Of a stretch of 30,000 bases of DNA, positions 12,601 through 20,340 are shown piece after piece. The translations under genes and the position numbers were made by a program. The notes beneath the pieces were generated by a model, which was not told the origin of the DNA, ran no database searches, and worked only from the letters and a program-made list of their open reading frames with translations. Source of the stretch: Tubiluchus corallicola (taxonomy: Eukaryota > Priapulida > Priapulimorpha > Priapulimorphida > Tubiluchidae); assembly GCA_030141605.1 (NCBI GenBank), contig JAQGDQ010000415.1, positions 173,641-203,640 of the forward strand, in the 5' to 3' direction. Numbering within the stretch: position 1 is the first letter of the stretch; every line of letters starts with the position of its first letter.

Positions 12601-15600
12601 TAATCGTTAAACCTCAAGGCAATCCACGCTTTTGTTTCTCCTAATCTGTTAACAAAGATAAGCAGTAAGTAATGATTAATACATTATACATTATAGTTTA
12701 TACATTATATTTTATACATTAGACTTTGTACATTATACACTATACTTTATACATTATACTTTATACATTATACATTATACATTATACATTATACTCTATA
12801 CTTTATACATTATACTTTTTACATTATACTTTATACATTATACTTTATACTTTATACATTATACTTTATACATTATACACTATACTTCATACATTATACT
12901 TTATACATTATACACTATACACTATACATTATACACTATACCTTATACACTATATTTTATACATTGTACTTTATACATTATACTTTATACATTATACACT
13001 ATACCTTATACATTATACTTTATACATTATACACTATACTTTATACATTATACTTTATACATTATACATTATACACTATACACTATACATTATACACTAT
13101 ACCTTATACATTATACTTTATACATTATCCATTATCATTATACATTAAACTTTATCATTATACTTTATACTTTATGCATTATACTTTATACATTATACAT
13201 TATACTTTTTACATTATACATTATACTTTTTACATTATACATTATACTCATTGTACATTACACACTATCCTTTATGCATTATGCGTTAGGCATTATACTT
13301 TATACGTTATATATTACACATTGTACCATATACTTGATACATTATACATTCGTTTATCAGTTACTTGTTAGCAATATGCAAATATACAGTTATAAACATT
13401 CTGGCAATTAACTTAACAGCTAACAAAACCACTATAGAAGAAACCATATCCTCAACTAATCAATTTATAAACCACACCTAAAATTAGTGGAAAAAAAGAT
13501 ATTATAATAACTGTTATAATGGATGCCAAAAACTTTGTTGTTAGTAGATGAAAGAGAAGTAATTTAAGTCAGGGTTAACGCGCGAATGCAATTTTTTCAT
13601 CAAGGCATCACATTTCATCTACCTATTCGATTTAAGACAACTATTCGGTATTGAAGTAAGCCTATGAAAGCTTTATTACGTCAATACTGCTAATCTTATT
13701 TAATTATTATTATTATTGTTTCTTTATTTTATATTATTACTTATATTAGTGTTTATTTATTTTTTATTAATACTTATATTATTGCTACTTTATGTACTTG
13801 CTACATACCAAACAAACAGCCACATGTCACAAATAGGTCTTAAACCAACTTCCTGATTACAGAACCAATGAGCACTTTTAAATTTGAAAATTTAAAAAGT
13901 TCAAAGTTTTTTTTTTAAATAAAAAATGGATGTGCTGCACCGTGTATTGTTTTAGCAAGTTTTCGAACAATGGGTCCAAAAAAGATTTCAACTTGCAATT
14001 ATGCTGTGGTCGTTATTTCGAATGACCTTCAGAGAATACTCACAGTTTTTGAACTTATCAAAATTGAAAGAGATGACAATAATCAAATACGATTACCCCT
14101 AGCACGATAGCATGACCATGACGAAAGCTGTGCATATCGCAAAGTCGCGATATACTTATAGTAGTATCGTGGCATTTGTTAGTACATGTAGTATTTAATA
14201 GCACTAAGGTGGAAGTGACCTTGAAATGATAGTGGGACTTGTTGATAGTAAAAGAAAGTTTAAAACGACCAGAGTAACTGTAGAGGCTTAGTAGAGATTT
14301 GATAGAGAGTAACATAAAGTTTCTTTAAGGTTTTTTAAAACTTTTTTAATATTTTAAAACATGGATTTTTAATATTTTAATAACTCTCAGCTTTCTTAGA
14401 TAGTAAGGTAAGTTTTAGTATAATCTTACATAATGTAAAGTTTTAAAACAGATTTATATAAATTTTAAGTTTCAAATATTTTTACATAACCTTATATAAT
14501 TCATATAACAGACAAACCGATATGTCTACAGCCTATTAAATATGTTAAAGAGTTTTATGCCTTGGACTAGAAGGCATCTTTGACAATTAAGATTGAAATA
14601 GGCTGTCCGTTCGTCTTTTTTAGCAGAAACGGGCGACTTCATCATTTGGTTTTTGAGTAATACGAGGACACTTACGCGTCAAAAACATCAGCAAGTTTTA
14701 GTGCATCAACAATGTCTTGACTATTGGCAACCATTAGTGGCTGTTCCAGGTCAGCACAGATGGTTACGGCTTCTGCATATGTTGCAAGACCATGAGGAAC
14801 GAGGCACTGTGTCTCGCCATTGAAATATTCACCTTCAGGACAGACCAGTGCACCTGTTAAATAGCAATTATTCAACTTTATTCCACTGAATATGATAAGC
14901 ACATTACAACTTACTACAAGGATATGTGATGGTCTTATTAAAGCGATGGTCTACCTTGCCTAATTTAACTCGGACTTGAATGGCTTTTCTCAGAAAGATT
15001 TCTTTAAATTCAGTCTTCTTACATTTTGCACTTGATTGTCTCTTGGCTCGGAACTAAAGTTCAAAACTACAGATAACGAAAACACTTATTTAGCGTCGCT
15101 TATTTAAGAGACAACAGTCAAGAGGACCTGTTAAAGTATGTTAGAAGCGTTAGATTATGATAGATAATTATGTTGATGAATGCTGGCATCAAGCCGGGTT
15201 AAGGAGTGATGTCACGTGAATAAGTGATTCAGAATTGAGGCGTCGAAGCTCGGCGCACGATATATAAGATTTGTGATGCGCCCAGTTCAGGGGATTGAGT
15301 CTGGGAGTTGACGAAGAGCAAGCTAGATCAGGGGGCTTGGCATAACTATCTGTTATATTTATTGTGTTCGATATTTAATAAACGTGTAGTTTTATAATTA
15401 GACTCTTCATAGTTTTGCCATCCATAAAACACCAATAATCAACTATACACAACCAATACAACGAATTATTTTACTCCTATTTAACAGAAAACATTAGCAC
15501 CAGCAAGTTACAACAATTTATATATATGTGTGTGTACATACATATATATATGTATATATGTGTGTATATACATGCAGCACGCAAATAACATTTAGGATAT

Positions 15601-18311
15601 ACAGCCTGGAGTTGGCAGCAGGTAATATTGGACCCAAGGCTGCAACCATGGCAATATGTAACCTAGAAGCTCGGTCACTGAAACCAAGACCAAGGCTATG
15701 TCAAATTTCAGTTCTTAGTCTGTTTAAGGAACTATAGAGAACTATTTACTAACACTCTGCTTTGTTTTAATTCCAACTTCGAGGAAGATAAATGCCAATA
15801 GATTTTTTGACCGCGATTACATTCGTTAGCTCTGCAACATACGGTTTTTTGTTTGAAGCCGAACTTTGTGTTTTTTTTTCACTTTTTATGACTTAATGAC
15901 CACCGCATTTTTGAAGCCATTTTTACGAAAACACGGTAGTCGAATCTCAAATCACTGAAATTGTAAGTTTAAACGTTCTCAATGAAGAAAATTCATACAA
16001 TTAATACGAATTCTAAAATTTAAAAAAAGAAATTCAGTGTTCTTAACTCAGTGCTAATTTTGTTACTACTCATTTGTGTTCTTTCTTTCCTTTATAAATT
16101 TTTAATTACTATAACTTTGTATTTCTTGTGACTGCTTCATTTGTGGTTTTTTCTGAATGAGTTAACAACATAAAATCCAGGAAAGTACTATTTTAGAACT
16201 TTTTTTAGTTTTTAACAGAAATAACGTGTTGCGTCGTTTTTATTGCATACGATTTTGTTCACCTACCAGTTTGGTCAGGTTTACCATCATGTTCACAAAG
16301 TACAAGTCTCTTCATGTTACAATGTTCTTGTTGCCAATCTACAAGATGCGTTAGTGGATTTGATGACACTACAACACAGTCTTTGTCTTGCATATGATCA
16401 GATGCTGAAAAGCAAAAGTGCAGGAGAAATTATTTCATCGATTATCAATGTACAGCTTTTATTTTCAATTCTTTTACACTAAATTTCTAAAACAAGAAAA
16501 ATTTATAGCAGAGCCAGACGGGCGGTAACAATGGCACAGATGAAAAAATAGATATTAAAATTGCCATTGGAAAATATGAACAAATGGAAAAGTAGGAAAA
16601 AATGGCACAAATGAAAAAATAGATAATAAAAATGGCACAGGAATAAATGAACAAAAGGAAAAGTTTTGATGCAATTGATTTCTATGATAAAATTATAATG
16701 CGCTCAGTAGGAAGCAGATCTCTGCCAAAGTCGAACAATCCGAAACTTATTCGTCTGATTCTTTTAATTAAAAAAACTAACGCAAAGATAAACGAGCAAA
16801 CATACAAAAATGCACCTTCTAAGTTCAGATAAAAATATTTCATTAATTATCGATTAAATTCTTAATTATTTTATACTTCCTCTCTAAAACAAGAAAGCTA
16901 TACAACAGAGACAGTAAAACTCGTTGTATTACCCTGTGGAGGAGAATCCCAGTTAGTCCAACCATTAAAATTGTCGAATGTTCCCAACTCGTCACCACTT
17001 TCCCAGACGTATTTTATATCATAAGGGTCTGTATCACGTAACGTGAGGCCCATCCAGAATTGATGAACAGCTCTAGAAAACAACCGATTGCTGTTTATTA
17101 CACGTGTATTGATATTTAACAAAGCTATGAAAACTTTAAAGACCCTATGACACTATTTTTATGTCATTTTGTATAAAAACTATTCCGACTTTTGTCTTTA
17201 TAATTGAGAAAAATGAGAACCTGTGCGTGCATATCCGTCCGCATTAAACAGTGCCCAACAACGAAAGTTATACAGCATAAACAATCCAATTCTAGTTGCA
17301 AGAACATACCTGAGTAGTAATAGTAATACTATTATTATACTAGTAGTAGTACCAGTTCTAGTATTAGTAGTGGTAGCAGTAGCAGTAGTACTTTCAGTAC
17401 GAATAGCAGCAGCAGTAGCAGCACTGCTATTCGATAAACTAGAAAAAATGATCTACGAAAAGCAAAAATTTCCCATCAATCTATGATCTGCAGTCGATAA
17501 TAAAGCACTTAAGTTACTACACTTTTTATTTTTGAAACAAAATTTGCAATGCATTAAAAAATTATTTTACAGATTTCGCAAATAGAACAAACTTTTAGAC
17601 ACCAAAAATAGGTGACGAAGTTTCCAAAGTAACATTTGAAAAATTCTCCATGTTACAGGGTCAATATTACAAAAACTGCAAAAGTGAACAGTTAAGTAAA
17701 GCAACGCTTACAACTCGTTTTTTATCCCAGTAAAGTACGAGTTCAGTTCATTGGAATTGTCCTGAAATACGCGAGTATTTTCGCTCTCACAGATTCTTCT
17801 AGCTTCTGGAGAGAGAACTCTTTCTGGATGAAATTTGAAACAGTGTTCCTGTCCATTTGCTACTGTCCTGTATCCAAAGTCTTTCGGACATTCACCTGGT
17901 AAACGAAATATGTTGTTAGTTGCGAGTCAAATCTTTCAGAAAATTTTAATTAAAAAAGTGCTTAATGACTTCAGCGTGCAGGACAAATATCTCACACCTT
18001 AAACCATTCACAATATGTAATGCAAGATGTCTTAGTCACAGTGTGATGATGAGATGACAAAGATGATGATGACGATGATGATAAGGATGGTAAGGATGAT
18101 GACAACGATCGTGATGCTGACGATGATGATGATGGTGATGATGATGATGATGATAACGGTGATGATGATGATGATGATGATGACGGTGATGATGACGATG
18201 ATGTTGATGATGGTGGTGGTGGTGGTGGTGGTGGTGGTGATGATGATGGTGATGGTGGTAGTGGTGGTGGTGATGGTGATGGTGATGGTGATGGTGATGA
18301 TGATGATGATA

Positions 18312-18379
<68 letters not shown>

Positions 18380-18581
18380 AATGATGGCAGTGGTGGTAAT
18401 GGCAGCAGCACCACGGTAGTCTTGAATGAAATGCGTGCAAACTGAGCTCGAGATTGCTAAATATAAGTTGACACCATAACCGCTGCCGTTAATTAATTAC
18501 AATTAGTACATTCTTTTTCACATTACCTGCGCTTAAATCAATCACTAAAAGAAAAAATGCACACAGTGCTATCAACTCCAT
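597..18581 (-). CDS. Secreted protein with five C-type lectin-like domains (whole gene, 15 coding exons)
   Basis: Multi-exon gene read from high to low coordinates. Coding exons in order: 18581-18527, 17895-17712, 17072-16933, 16404-16267, 14853-14676, 12645-12380, 11349-11166, 8690-8504, 6662-6545, 4808-4598, 4069-3846, 3566-3374, 1673-1546, 965-765, and a probable last exon from 656 or 652. Summed lengths keep frame at every junction (2407 nt through exon 14). Domains by residue: signal peptide 1-18, CTLD1 about 19-172, CTLD2 173-320, CTLD3 321-483, CTLD4 484-628, CTLD5 629-803. Each starts with the long-form CP...C(F/L) pair and has the W-I/V-G-L-type core. No transmembrane segment was seen, so the product is probably secreted, although more exons could lie beyond the left edge. 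The family (macrophage mannose receptor-like or CTLD arrays) binds glycans or proteins. Here the sugar-binding motifs are absent, so the ligand is unknown. All exons are open, which suggests an active gene. Confidence 0.85.
765..965 (-). CDS. CTLD gene exon 14: CTLD5, C-terminal part
   Basis: Acceptor TTTTTAAG|GA and donor AGTTA|GTAAGT, phase 1 on both sides. Product: GWQWHNTPVSMWNT, LCDVMKQC, QEWSFVDRSW and AGYVCEQV. It ends in the normal YVCE CTLD terminus. The usual inner cysteines are missing, but a local CX5C pair (LCDVMKQC) is present instead and could form its own disulfide. Confidence 0.84.
966..1545. other. Intron 13
   Basis: 580 bp of AT-rich DNA with a short AAT-rich patch near 1250-1285. 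I see no gene or mobile element in it. Confidence 0.7.
1546..1673 (-). CDS. CTLD gene exon 13: CTLD5, core
   Basis: Acceptor TTTGCGCAG|A and donor TTGCAG|GTATTT, phase 2 in and phase 1 out. Product: NPVWVGIKFDDFDFTYKTPDG, the WVGI-type CTLD core strand followed by an F/Y-rich strand and PDG turn. Its layout matches exon 3 of CTLD1. Confidence 0.85.
2093..2690 (+). repeat. Unclassified interspersed repeat B, copy 1 (in intron 12)
   Basis: About 0.6 kb is recognisably the same as 10470-10980. Shared stretches include ATCGATAATATT, TTTTTTCTTTAG, a GTGAGGG-AGTAC block, GTTAGGCTGTTGTG/GTTTGGCTGTTTTG, ACATTAAAATTACAT and GAGCC-C-ACTGGA. The two copies are strongly diverged and have small indels. 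No terminal repeats or coding capacity were seen. The copy carries a GC-rich patch (GCGCATGCGGCCGCGCGC near 2254-2272) that is unusual for this region. Confidence 0.65.
2691..3373. other. Remainder of intron 12
   Basis: Very AT-rich, with runs of TAATA and a local inverted match (TTACTGTAATGG / TTACAGTAATAA near 3131-3168). No gene or element is recognisable. Confidence 0.55.
3374..3566 (-). CDS. CTLD gene exon 12: CTLD5, N-terminal half
   Basis: Acceptor TATTTTTAG|AA and donor CTAGG|GTAATC, phase 1 in and phase 2 out. Product: EQLTCPVNWHLAPFHKTCF, then EALQDCSTRGFYML and a helix. It has the long-form Cys pair and the helix-2 Cys. It joins the following exon in frame. Confidence 0.85.
3846..4069 (-). 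CDS. CTLD gene exon 11: CTLD4, C-terminal half, inner cysteines missing
   Basis: Acceptor TTTTTAAG|C and donor TGCAG|GTTTGT, phase 2 in and phase 1 out. Product: GFIWYTANNQL, FIDWEDGHPSS, AAVAVNKETG and SICQM. The fold core (IDWEDG) and the final Cys (SIC) are present. The positions of the usual inner pair, the KDC and HC elements of CTLD1-3, have no cysteine. Confidence 0.82.
4070..4597. other. Intron 10
   Basis: 528 bp, AT-rich, with no recognisable element apart from a run of seven G near 4522. Confidence 0.6.
4598..4808 (-). CDS. CTLD gene exon 10: CTLD4, N-terminal half
   Basis: Acceptor TTTTTAG|GT and donor TCAA|GTGAGC, phase 1 in and phase 2 out. Product: GIDECPDGWTAVPGERRC, then ARVGCSELNDIVI, with the long-form Cys pair and the helix-2 Cys. 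At 211 nt it is slightly longer than its counterparts. Confidence 0.87.
4809..6544. other. Intron 9
   Basis: 1736 bp of AT-rich sequence. I found no repeat copies shared with the rest of the window and no coding signal. The short open frames are chance. Confidence 0.55.
6545..6662 (-). CDS. CTLD gene exon 9: CTLD3, C-terminal part
   Basis: Acceptor TTTTTGTACAG|GAT, phase 0; donor GTTG|GTAATA, phase 1. Product: DSDKDCAVANNLNWYLYEPRHCSDRLYYACERP, with inner Cys (KDC), partner (RHC) and final Cys (ACE). The DKDC element is shared with CTLD1 and CTLD2, which suggests that these three domains are close paralogues. A MITE lies only 18 bp upstream of this acceptor. Confidence 0.87.
6681..7343. mobile_element. 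MITE-like family A, copy 1 (intron 8)
   Basis: Starts AAAGGACAAGAAAAG and ends TTTTCTTGTGCTTT, giving imperfect terminal inverted repeats of about 14-16 bp. Most of its length aligns with 20341-20890, with shared blocks TCGTACTCG-GTTGAAAGGA, CAACGTAAATCAG-GGAAGAAAA, CCACTCACTAACCAAAAACG and GCTACGAATGCTCTGATTAT. There is no transposase reading frame, so it would be non-autonomous. No clear target duplication was found. Its left end lies 18 bp from the exon 9 acceptor. Confidence 0.65.
7344..8503. other. Remainder of intron 8
   Basis: AT-rich DNA. Near 7928-7950 the string ACAAGAAAAGGGGACC resembles the terminal repeat of family A, but no matching body follows, so it is at most a fragment. 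A short TA run lies at 8433-8446. Confidence 0.45.
8504..8690 (-). CDS. CTLD gene exon 8: CTLD3, core
   Basis: Acceptor TTTTTAG|T and donor GAAAAG|GTTTCA, phase 2 in and phase 0 out. Product: PPIGLIFIDGDNKYKWLDG and GAWTDWQAYEFEPS. The WIGL core strand is replaced by PIGL, but the KWLDG and WTDW core motifs are kept. There is no EPN or QPD motif. The phase 0 intron after it differs from the phase 1 seen at the same place in CTLD1 and CTLD5. Confidence 0.85.
9000..10020. other. GC-richer block inside intron 7, unidentified
   Basis: About 1 kb stands out from its AT-rich surroundings by higher GC content and a lack of AT runs, with a short CA run at 9233-9244 and an almost perfect Pol III B-box-like string (GGTTCGAATC) on the minus strand at 9789-9798. 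No upstream A box, terminal repeats or coding similarity were found. It is probably an old mobile element or LTR fragment. I cannot classify it. Confidence 0.4.
10470..10980 (+). repeat. Unclassified interspersed repeat B, copy 2 (in intron 7)
   Basis: Second copy of the repeat at 2093-2690, in the same orientation, sharing ATCGATAATATT, TTTTTTCTTTAGTTC, the CACGTGAGGGTAGTAC block, CATGTCTGAG and ACATTAAAATTACATG. It lacks part of the GC-rich centre of copy 1 and has its own insertions. Both copies lie in introns of the CTLD gene and are antisense to it in this reading. Confidence 0.65.
11166..11349 (-). CDS. CTLD gene exon 7: CTLD3, N-terminal half
   Basis: Acceptor TTTTTTCAG|AG and donor TCAAA|GTAAGT, phase 1 in and phase 2 out. 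Product: ENSCPTEYDEQD, then SHCFNYNQNN and ARHLCETVDG. It has the long-form Cys pair and the helix-2 Cys. It is 184 nt long, identical in length and phase to exon 2. Confidence 0.88.
11403..12257. mobile_element. TA-flanked inverted-repeat DNA transposon, non-autonomous (in intron 6)
   Basis: The left end begins CAGCAGGCGCCTTTTATTAG. The right end, reverse-complemented, begins CAGTAGGCGGCGCCTAATAG, so the terminal inverted repeats are about 25-28 bp with a few indels. The element is flanked by TA on both sides (11401-11402 and 12258-12259), the target duplication of Tc1/mariner and pogo-type elements, and CAG ends are common in the pogo/Tigger branch. The subterminal parts keep weaker inverted similarity (TAATAGACTC, AATTGACTC). 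No transposase frame was seen in 855 bp, so it is MITE-like. Confidence 0.75.
12380..12645 (-). CDS. CTLD gene exon 6: CTLD2, C-terminal half, ending at a GC donor
   Basis: Acceptor TTAACAG|A. Product: WIALRFNDYTFTFDWSDG, NWREAIQD, DKDCVIL, GQWKEDSC and FFCEM, a complete CTLD second half in one exon (266 nt), where CTLD1 and CTLD3 use two. The next in-frame codons run into a TGA stop at 12374-12372. No GT donor gives the phase 1 needed by exon 7, but GTAG|GCAAGT does, which is a near-perfect GC-donor consensus. I therefore end the exon at 12380. WND is replaced by WKE. An alternative is that the gene stops at the TGA, but exons 7-14 have no separate signal peptide exon. Confidence 0.85.
12678..13346. 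repeat. AT-rich minisatellite, unit about 14 bp
   Basis: Around 670 bp of near-tandem units such as TATACATTATACTT, made of 7-bp halves TATACAT and TATACTT in irregular order, decaying toward 13350. It fills the 3' end of intron 5 up to about 32 bp before the exon 6 acceptor. It produces long artificial open frames on the plus strand that are not genes. Confidence 0.9.
13347..14675. other. Remainder of intron 5
   Basis: AT-rich, with a short ATT-repeat patch at about 13703-13745 and a TTTTAATATTTTAA-rich patch at 14330-14390. No gene is visible. Confidence 0.55.
14676..14853 (-). CDS. CTLD gene exon 5: CTLD2, N-terminal half
   Basis: Acceptor AACAG|GT and donor ACGC|GTAAGTG, phase 1 in and phase 2 out. 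Product: GALVCPEGEYFNGETQC, then AVTICADLEQPLMV. It has the long-form cysteine pair (VCP, TQC) and the helix-2 cysteine (TIC). It is in frame with exon 6. Confidence 0.88.
15128..15425 (+). mobile_element. Possible solo LTR (intron 4)
   Basis: A GC-richer block within AT-rich intron DNA has the layout of an LTR on the plus strand: a start near TGTTAAAGTATGTTAG, a TATA-like TATATAAG at 15260-15267, a G-rich downstream stretch, then TTTAATAAACG (AATAAA, 15376-15381) followed about 20-40 bp later by CA-containing ends. No second LTR, primer-binding site or unambiguous target duplication was found, so the boundaries and the class are uncertain. Confidence 0.4.
15519..15572. repeat. TA/TG/CA-rich simple repeat
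   Basis: Imperfect alternating purine-pyrimidine run (TATATATG, TGTGTGTACATA, TATATATGTATATATGTGTG) in intron 4. Confidence 0.8.
15573..16266. other. Remainder of intron 4 upstream part
   Basis: AT-rich sequence with no recognisable element. The CT/TT-rich strings near 16070-16260 are of normal intron composition. Confidence 0.5.
16267..16404 (-). CDS. CTLD gene exon 4: CTLD1, C-terminal part
   Basis: Acceptor TTTTCAG|CA and donor ACTG|GTAGGT, phase 1 on both sides. Product: DHMQDKDCVVV, then VDWQQEHC and LVLCE. These are the inner cysteine (KDC), the partner (EHC) and the final cysteine (LCE). The WND calcium motif before the penultimate Cys is replaced by WQQ. It ends with a short linker (HDGKPDQTG) before CTLD2. 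Confidence 0.88.
16530..16664. repeat. 72-bp-spaced direct duplication (intron 3)
   Basis: Two 63-bp stretches starting at 16530 and 16602 (ATGGCAC-RATGAAAAAATAGAT ... GGAAAAGT) are largely the same. This is a local tandem duplication with modest divergence. Confidence 0.75.
16933..17072 (-). CDS. CTLD gene exon 3: CTLD1, core
   Basis: Acceptor TTCTAG|A and donor CAGG|GTAATA, phase 2 in and phase 1 out. It contains FWMGLTLRD, the CTLD WIGL-like core strand, and FNGWTNWDSPPQ, the long-loop region. The place where mannose-type lectins have EPN and galactose types QPD reads SPPQ-ASD here, so calcium and sugar binding is doubtful. Confidence 0.88.
17313..17425. repeat. Imperfect AGT/AGC trinucleotide repeat (intron 2)
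   Basis: Runs of AGTAGTAATAGTAATACT, TAGTAGTAGTACC and AGCAGTAGCAGTAGT form a degraded triplet array in intron 2. The open frames over it are not genes. Confidence 0.8.
17712..17895 (-). CDS. CTLD gene exon 2: CTLD1, N-terminal half
   Basis: Acceptor CCAG|GT completes a Gly codon; donor AGTT|GTAAGC is phase 2. The product runs GECPKDFGYR..., then EHCFKF and EARRICES. This is the long-form CTLD start: Cys pair ECP/EHC, the first helix, then the helix-2 cysteine (RRIC). The exon is 184 nt, the same length as exon 7, which codes for the matching part of CTLD3. Confidence 0.88.
18043..18390. repeat. GAT/GGT trinucleotide microsatellite (intron 1)
   Basis: About 350 bp of GAT units with interrupted GGT and GGTGAT segments. 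The purest GAT run is at about 18309-18379. It lies within intron 1, between the signal peptide exon and CTLD1. It gives artificial poly-Ser, poly-His and poly-Met frames. Confidence 0.95.
18527..18581 (-). CDS. CTLD gene exon 1: signal peptide
   Basis: Codes for 18 residues starting MELIALC, with a hydrophobic core (ALCAFFLLVIDL) and small residues at the end (SAG), a typical secretory signal peptide. The donor is GCAG|GTAATG and leaves phase 1. In-frame Met codons exist further upstream (to 18686), but this Met sits directly before the hydrophobic core with a normal n-region, so I chose it. The cleavage site probably lies around the Ala-Gly-Glu junction formed with exon 2. No TATA box was seen upstream, and the 5' UTR may contain another exon. 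Confidence 0.8.
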
Positions 18582-18959
18582 CAGGGTAGGCAAAAATAAC
18601 GCGTTAGTGCACATGTTTTCTAAAATCGAAAGTGTTATTACATTGGCAGCTAACCTAACACTACAGCCAGCATAGATGGATGACATACGTTACAGAAATC
18701 GTCTTATTCTTTTGCTGCTACTTGTGATCGATTGTTCAGTTGCTACTGGTTATCAGACAATAACACTGAACAAAAGAAAACATCACAGTCAATAGCTATC
18801 AATACTATTAATATTTATGTAAGAGGGAAAGAATAAAAGGAGAACATACCAAGATAGAATGAACAAGAACAAAAAAAGAATTAAAGAAGAGAGGGCAGGA
18901 GAGGCGAAAAAGGAAAAAATACGGTGGTAAGACAACAGCAAAGAGTAAGAGAGACAGAA

Positions 18960-19225
18960 GCCAACAGCAAAGAGTAAGGGAGACAGAGAGAAAGAGAAAG
19001 AAAGAAAGAGAGAGAGAGAGAGAAAGAGAGAGAGAGCGAAAGAGAGCGAGAGAGAAAGAGAGAGAGAGAGAGAGAAAGCGAGAGAGAAAGAGAGAGAGAG
19101 ACAGAGAGAGCGAGAGAGGCAGGCAGGCAGGCAGACAGACAGTTAGAGAAACAGACAGCGACACAGTTAGACAGACAGACAGATAATTAGAGAAACTGAC
19201 AAGGAGACAGTTAGACACACAGACA
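18960..19225. repeat. GA-rich microsatellite grading into GACA repeat
   Basis: Impure GA/GAAA runs (18960-19108), followed by GGCA and CAGACAGA-type units (19108-19225). It lies about 380-640 bp upstream of the CTLD gene start codon and reads as CT-rich on the gene strand, so it could sit in the promoter region. I see no other promoter element there. Confidence 0.9.
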
Positions 19226-19803
19226 GACAGAAAGAGAGACATCCTATTGTTTCACAAAAAACAGTTATTACCGGAATAGTTTTAATTTTCATTGTCGTCC
19301 GTAGATGGCGCACAGTACACGTTATTGACTTGTAGAAGGTTGCAGTGAATAGAAAGCGAGTGCACTCAAGTCTGTAGTTTACTATCTATCATCTGGTTAT
19401 AGAATTAATATAATTATAGTCCATATAAGTGAACCTATACGTACCACTGTATTTATATATACCTGTACACCTATATACGTTAAGCAAAAAGTATCAATAA
19501 ATAAGACCTTAGATTATTTGTTCCTTGTGCTCAATGCATTAAATCCTTAAGTCATATGGCACATCTGCAAAATATAAATAATTTTGCAAAATTATTCATC
19601 TTGTTAGCCAAACATGAGCTGAAGACAACGTTCGTTTAAAATAATTTAACGTTTTCAGTTATCAGTCAATGTAAATGCATCATTACGTGTTATTAGGTAA
19701 GATAATTTTAATATTTTTCTTTAAAAAATAATCCACATGCAACTGACGAACTATTTTCAAAATTTCAGTTGGAATTTGTTATCTATATGTTAATACTGCT
19801 GGT
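19226..19803. other. Unassigned stretch
   Basis: AT-rich after about 19380. The part 19290-19380 is less AT-rich and has GTAGATGGCGCACAG, a string of the kind seen near retroelement ends, but no structure supports that. AATAAATAAG lies near 19496. No gene was found. Confidence 0.4.
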
Positions 19804-19829
19804 ATGTTATATATATATATATATATATA

Positions 19830-20047
19830 TATAAGATTCGAGGCTACAGCTCGGACGACGGCACCATTTGGGGCGATCTATACATCAAACGAAAGGTCTA
19901 GTGTCGTTTATTTTTCGAATCGGGCCCACCGCGACGAACGGGGGGCAAAAAAACTCCAAAAATGGCCCTTTTTAGGCCGTTTTTTGCAAAAGTTATACGT
20001 CTGAGATCTGGAGAACGGGAACGGGCCATGGGTGGTGCTGGTAATAA
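19830..20047 (+). repeat. Interspersed repeat E, copy 1 (truncated)
   Basis: It follows a (TA)n run at 19808-19832 and begins AAGATTCGAGGCTACAGCTC, exactly as copy 2 at 26700. Shared blocks include CGAACGAAAGGTCT (here with an A), TCGGGCCCA, CCAAAAATGGCC and GGCCGTTTTTTGCAAAA. It ends near GGTGCTGGTAATAATT, where copy 2 continues. No frame is conserved between the copies, so it is not coding. Confidence 0.75.
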
Positions 20048-20340
20048 TTATTAATATTCTCATTCCCTGTACACATTACTACAAAATCGTATCCGTCATT
20101 TTGTTCAGTGGTCCTATTTTGTACAGTGGGTTTTTATCCCTTTGAAAGTCATTTTTATGGATACGTACATATCAAAGTGGAAATTTTCAATTGTCCCATC
20201 TAGAAAATTAATTTCAACAAAATCGCAGCAGCAAGACTGTAAAATGAGCAGAAATGGTATTTCTGAACAGACCAACTAGCCAAGGTTCAGTGCTCTTTAT
20301 TTTAAAATAACTAAAAGATATACAGTTCAGGTCGTGATTC

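Noticed and set aside
12726-13371. Long plus-strand open frames of 135-140 codons made of Tyr-Thr-Leu-Tyr-type repeats
   Set aside because: They are translations of the AT minisatellite, in several overlapping frames, with no unique sequence.
17992-18440. Frames coding poly-Ser/Pro, poly-His and poly-Met
   Set aside because: They come from the GAT/GGT microsatellite in intron 1 and exist in every frame of both strands.
18808-19242. 144-codon minus-strand frame rich in Ser and Leu
   Set aside because: It is a translation of the CT-rich (GA) microsatellite and has no domain or splice context.
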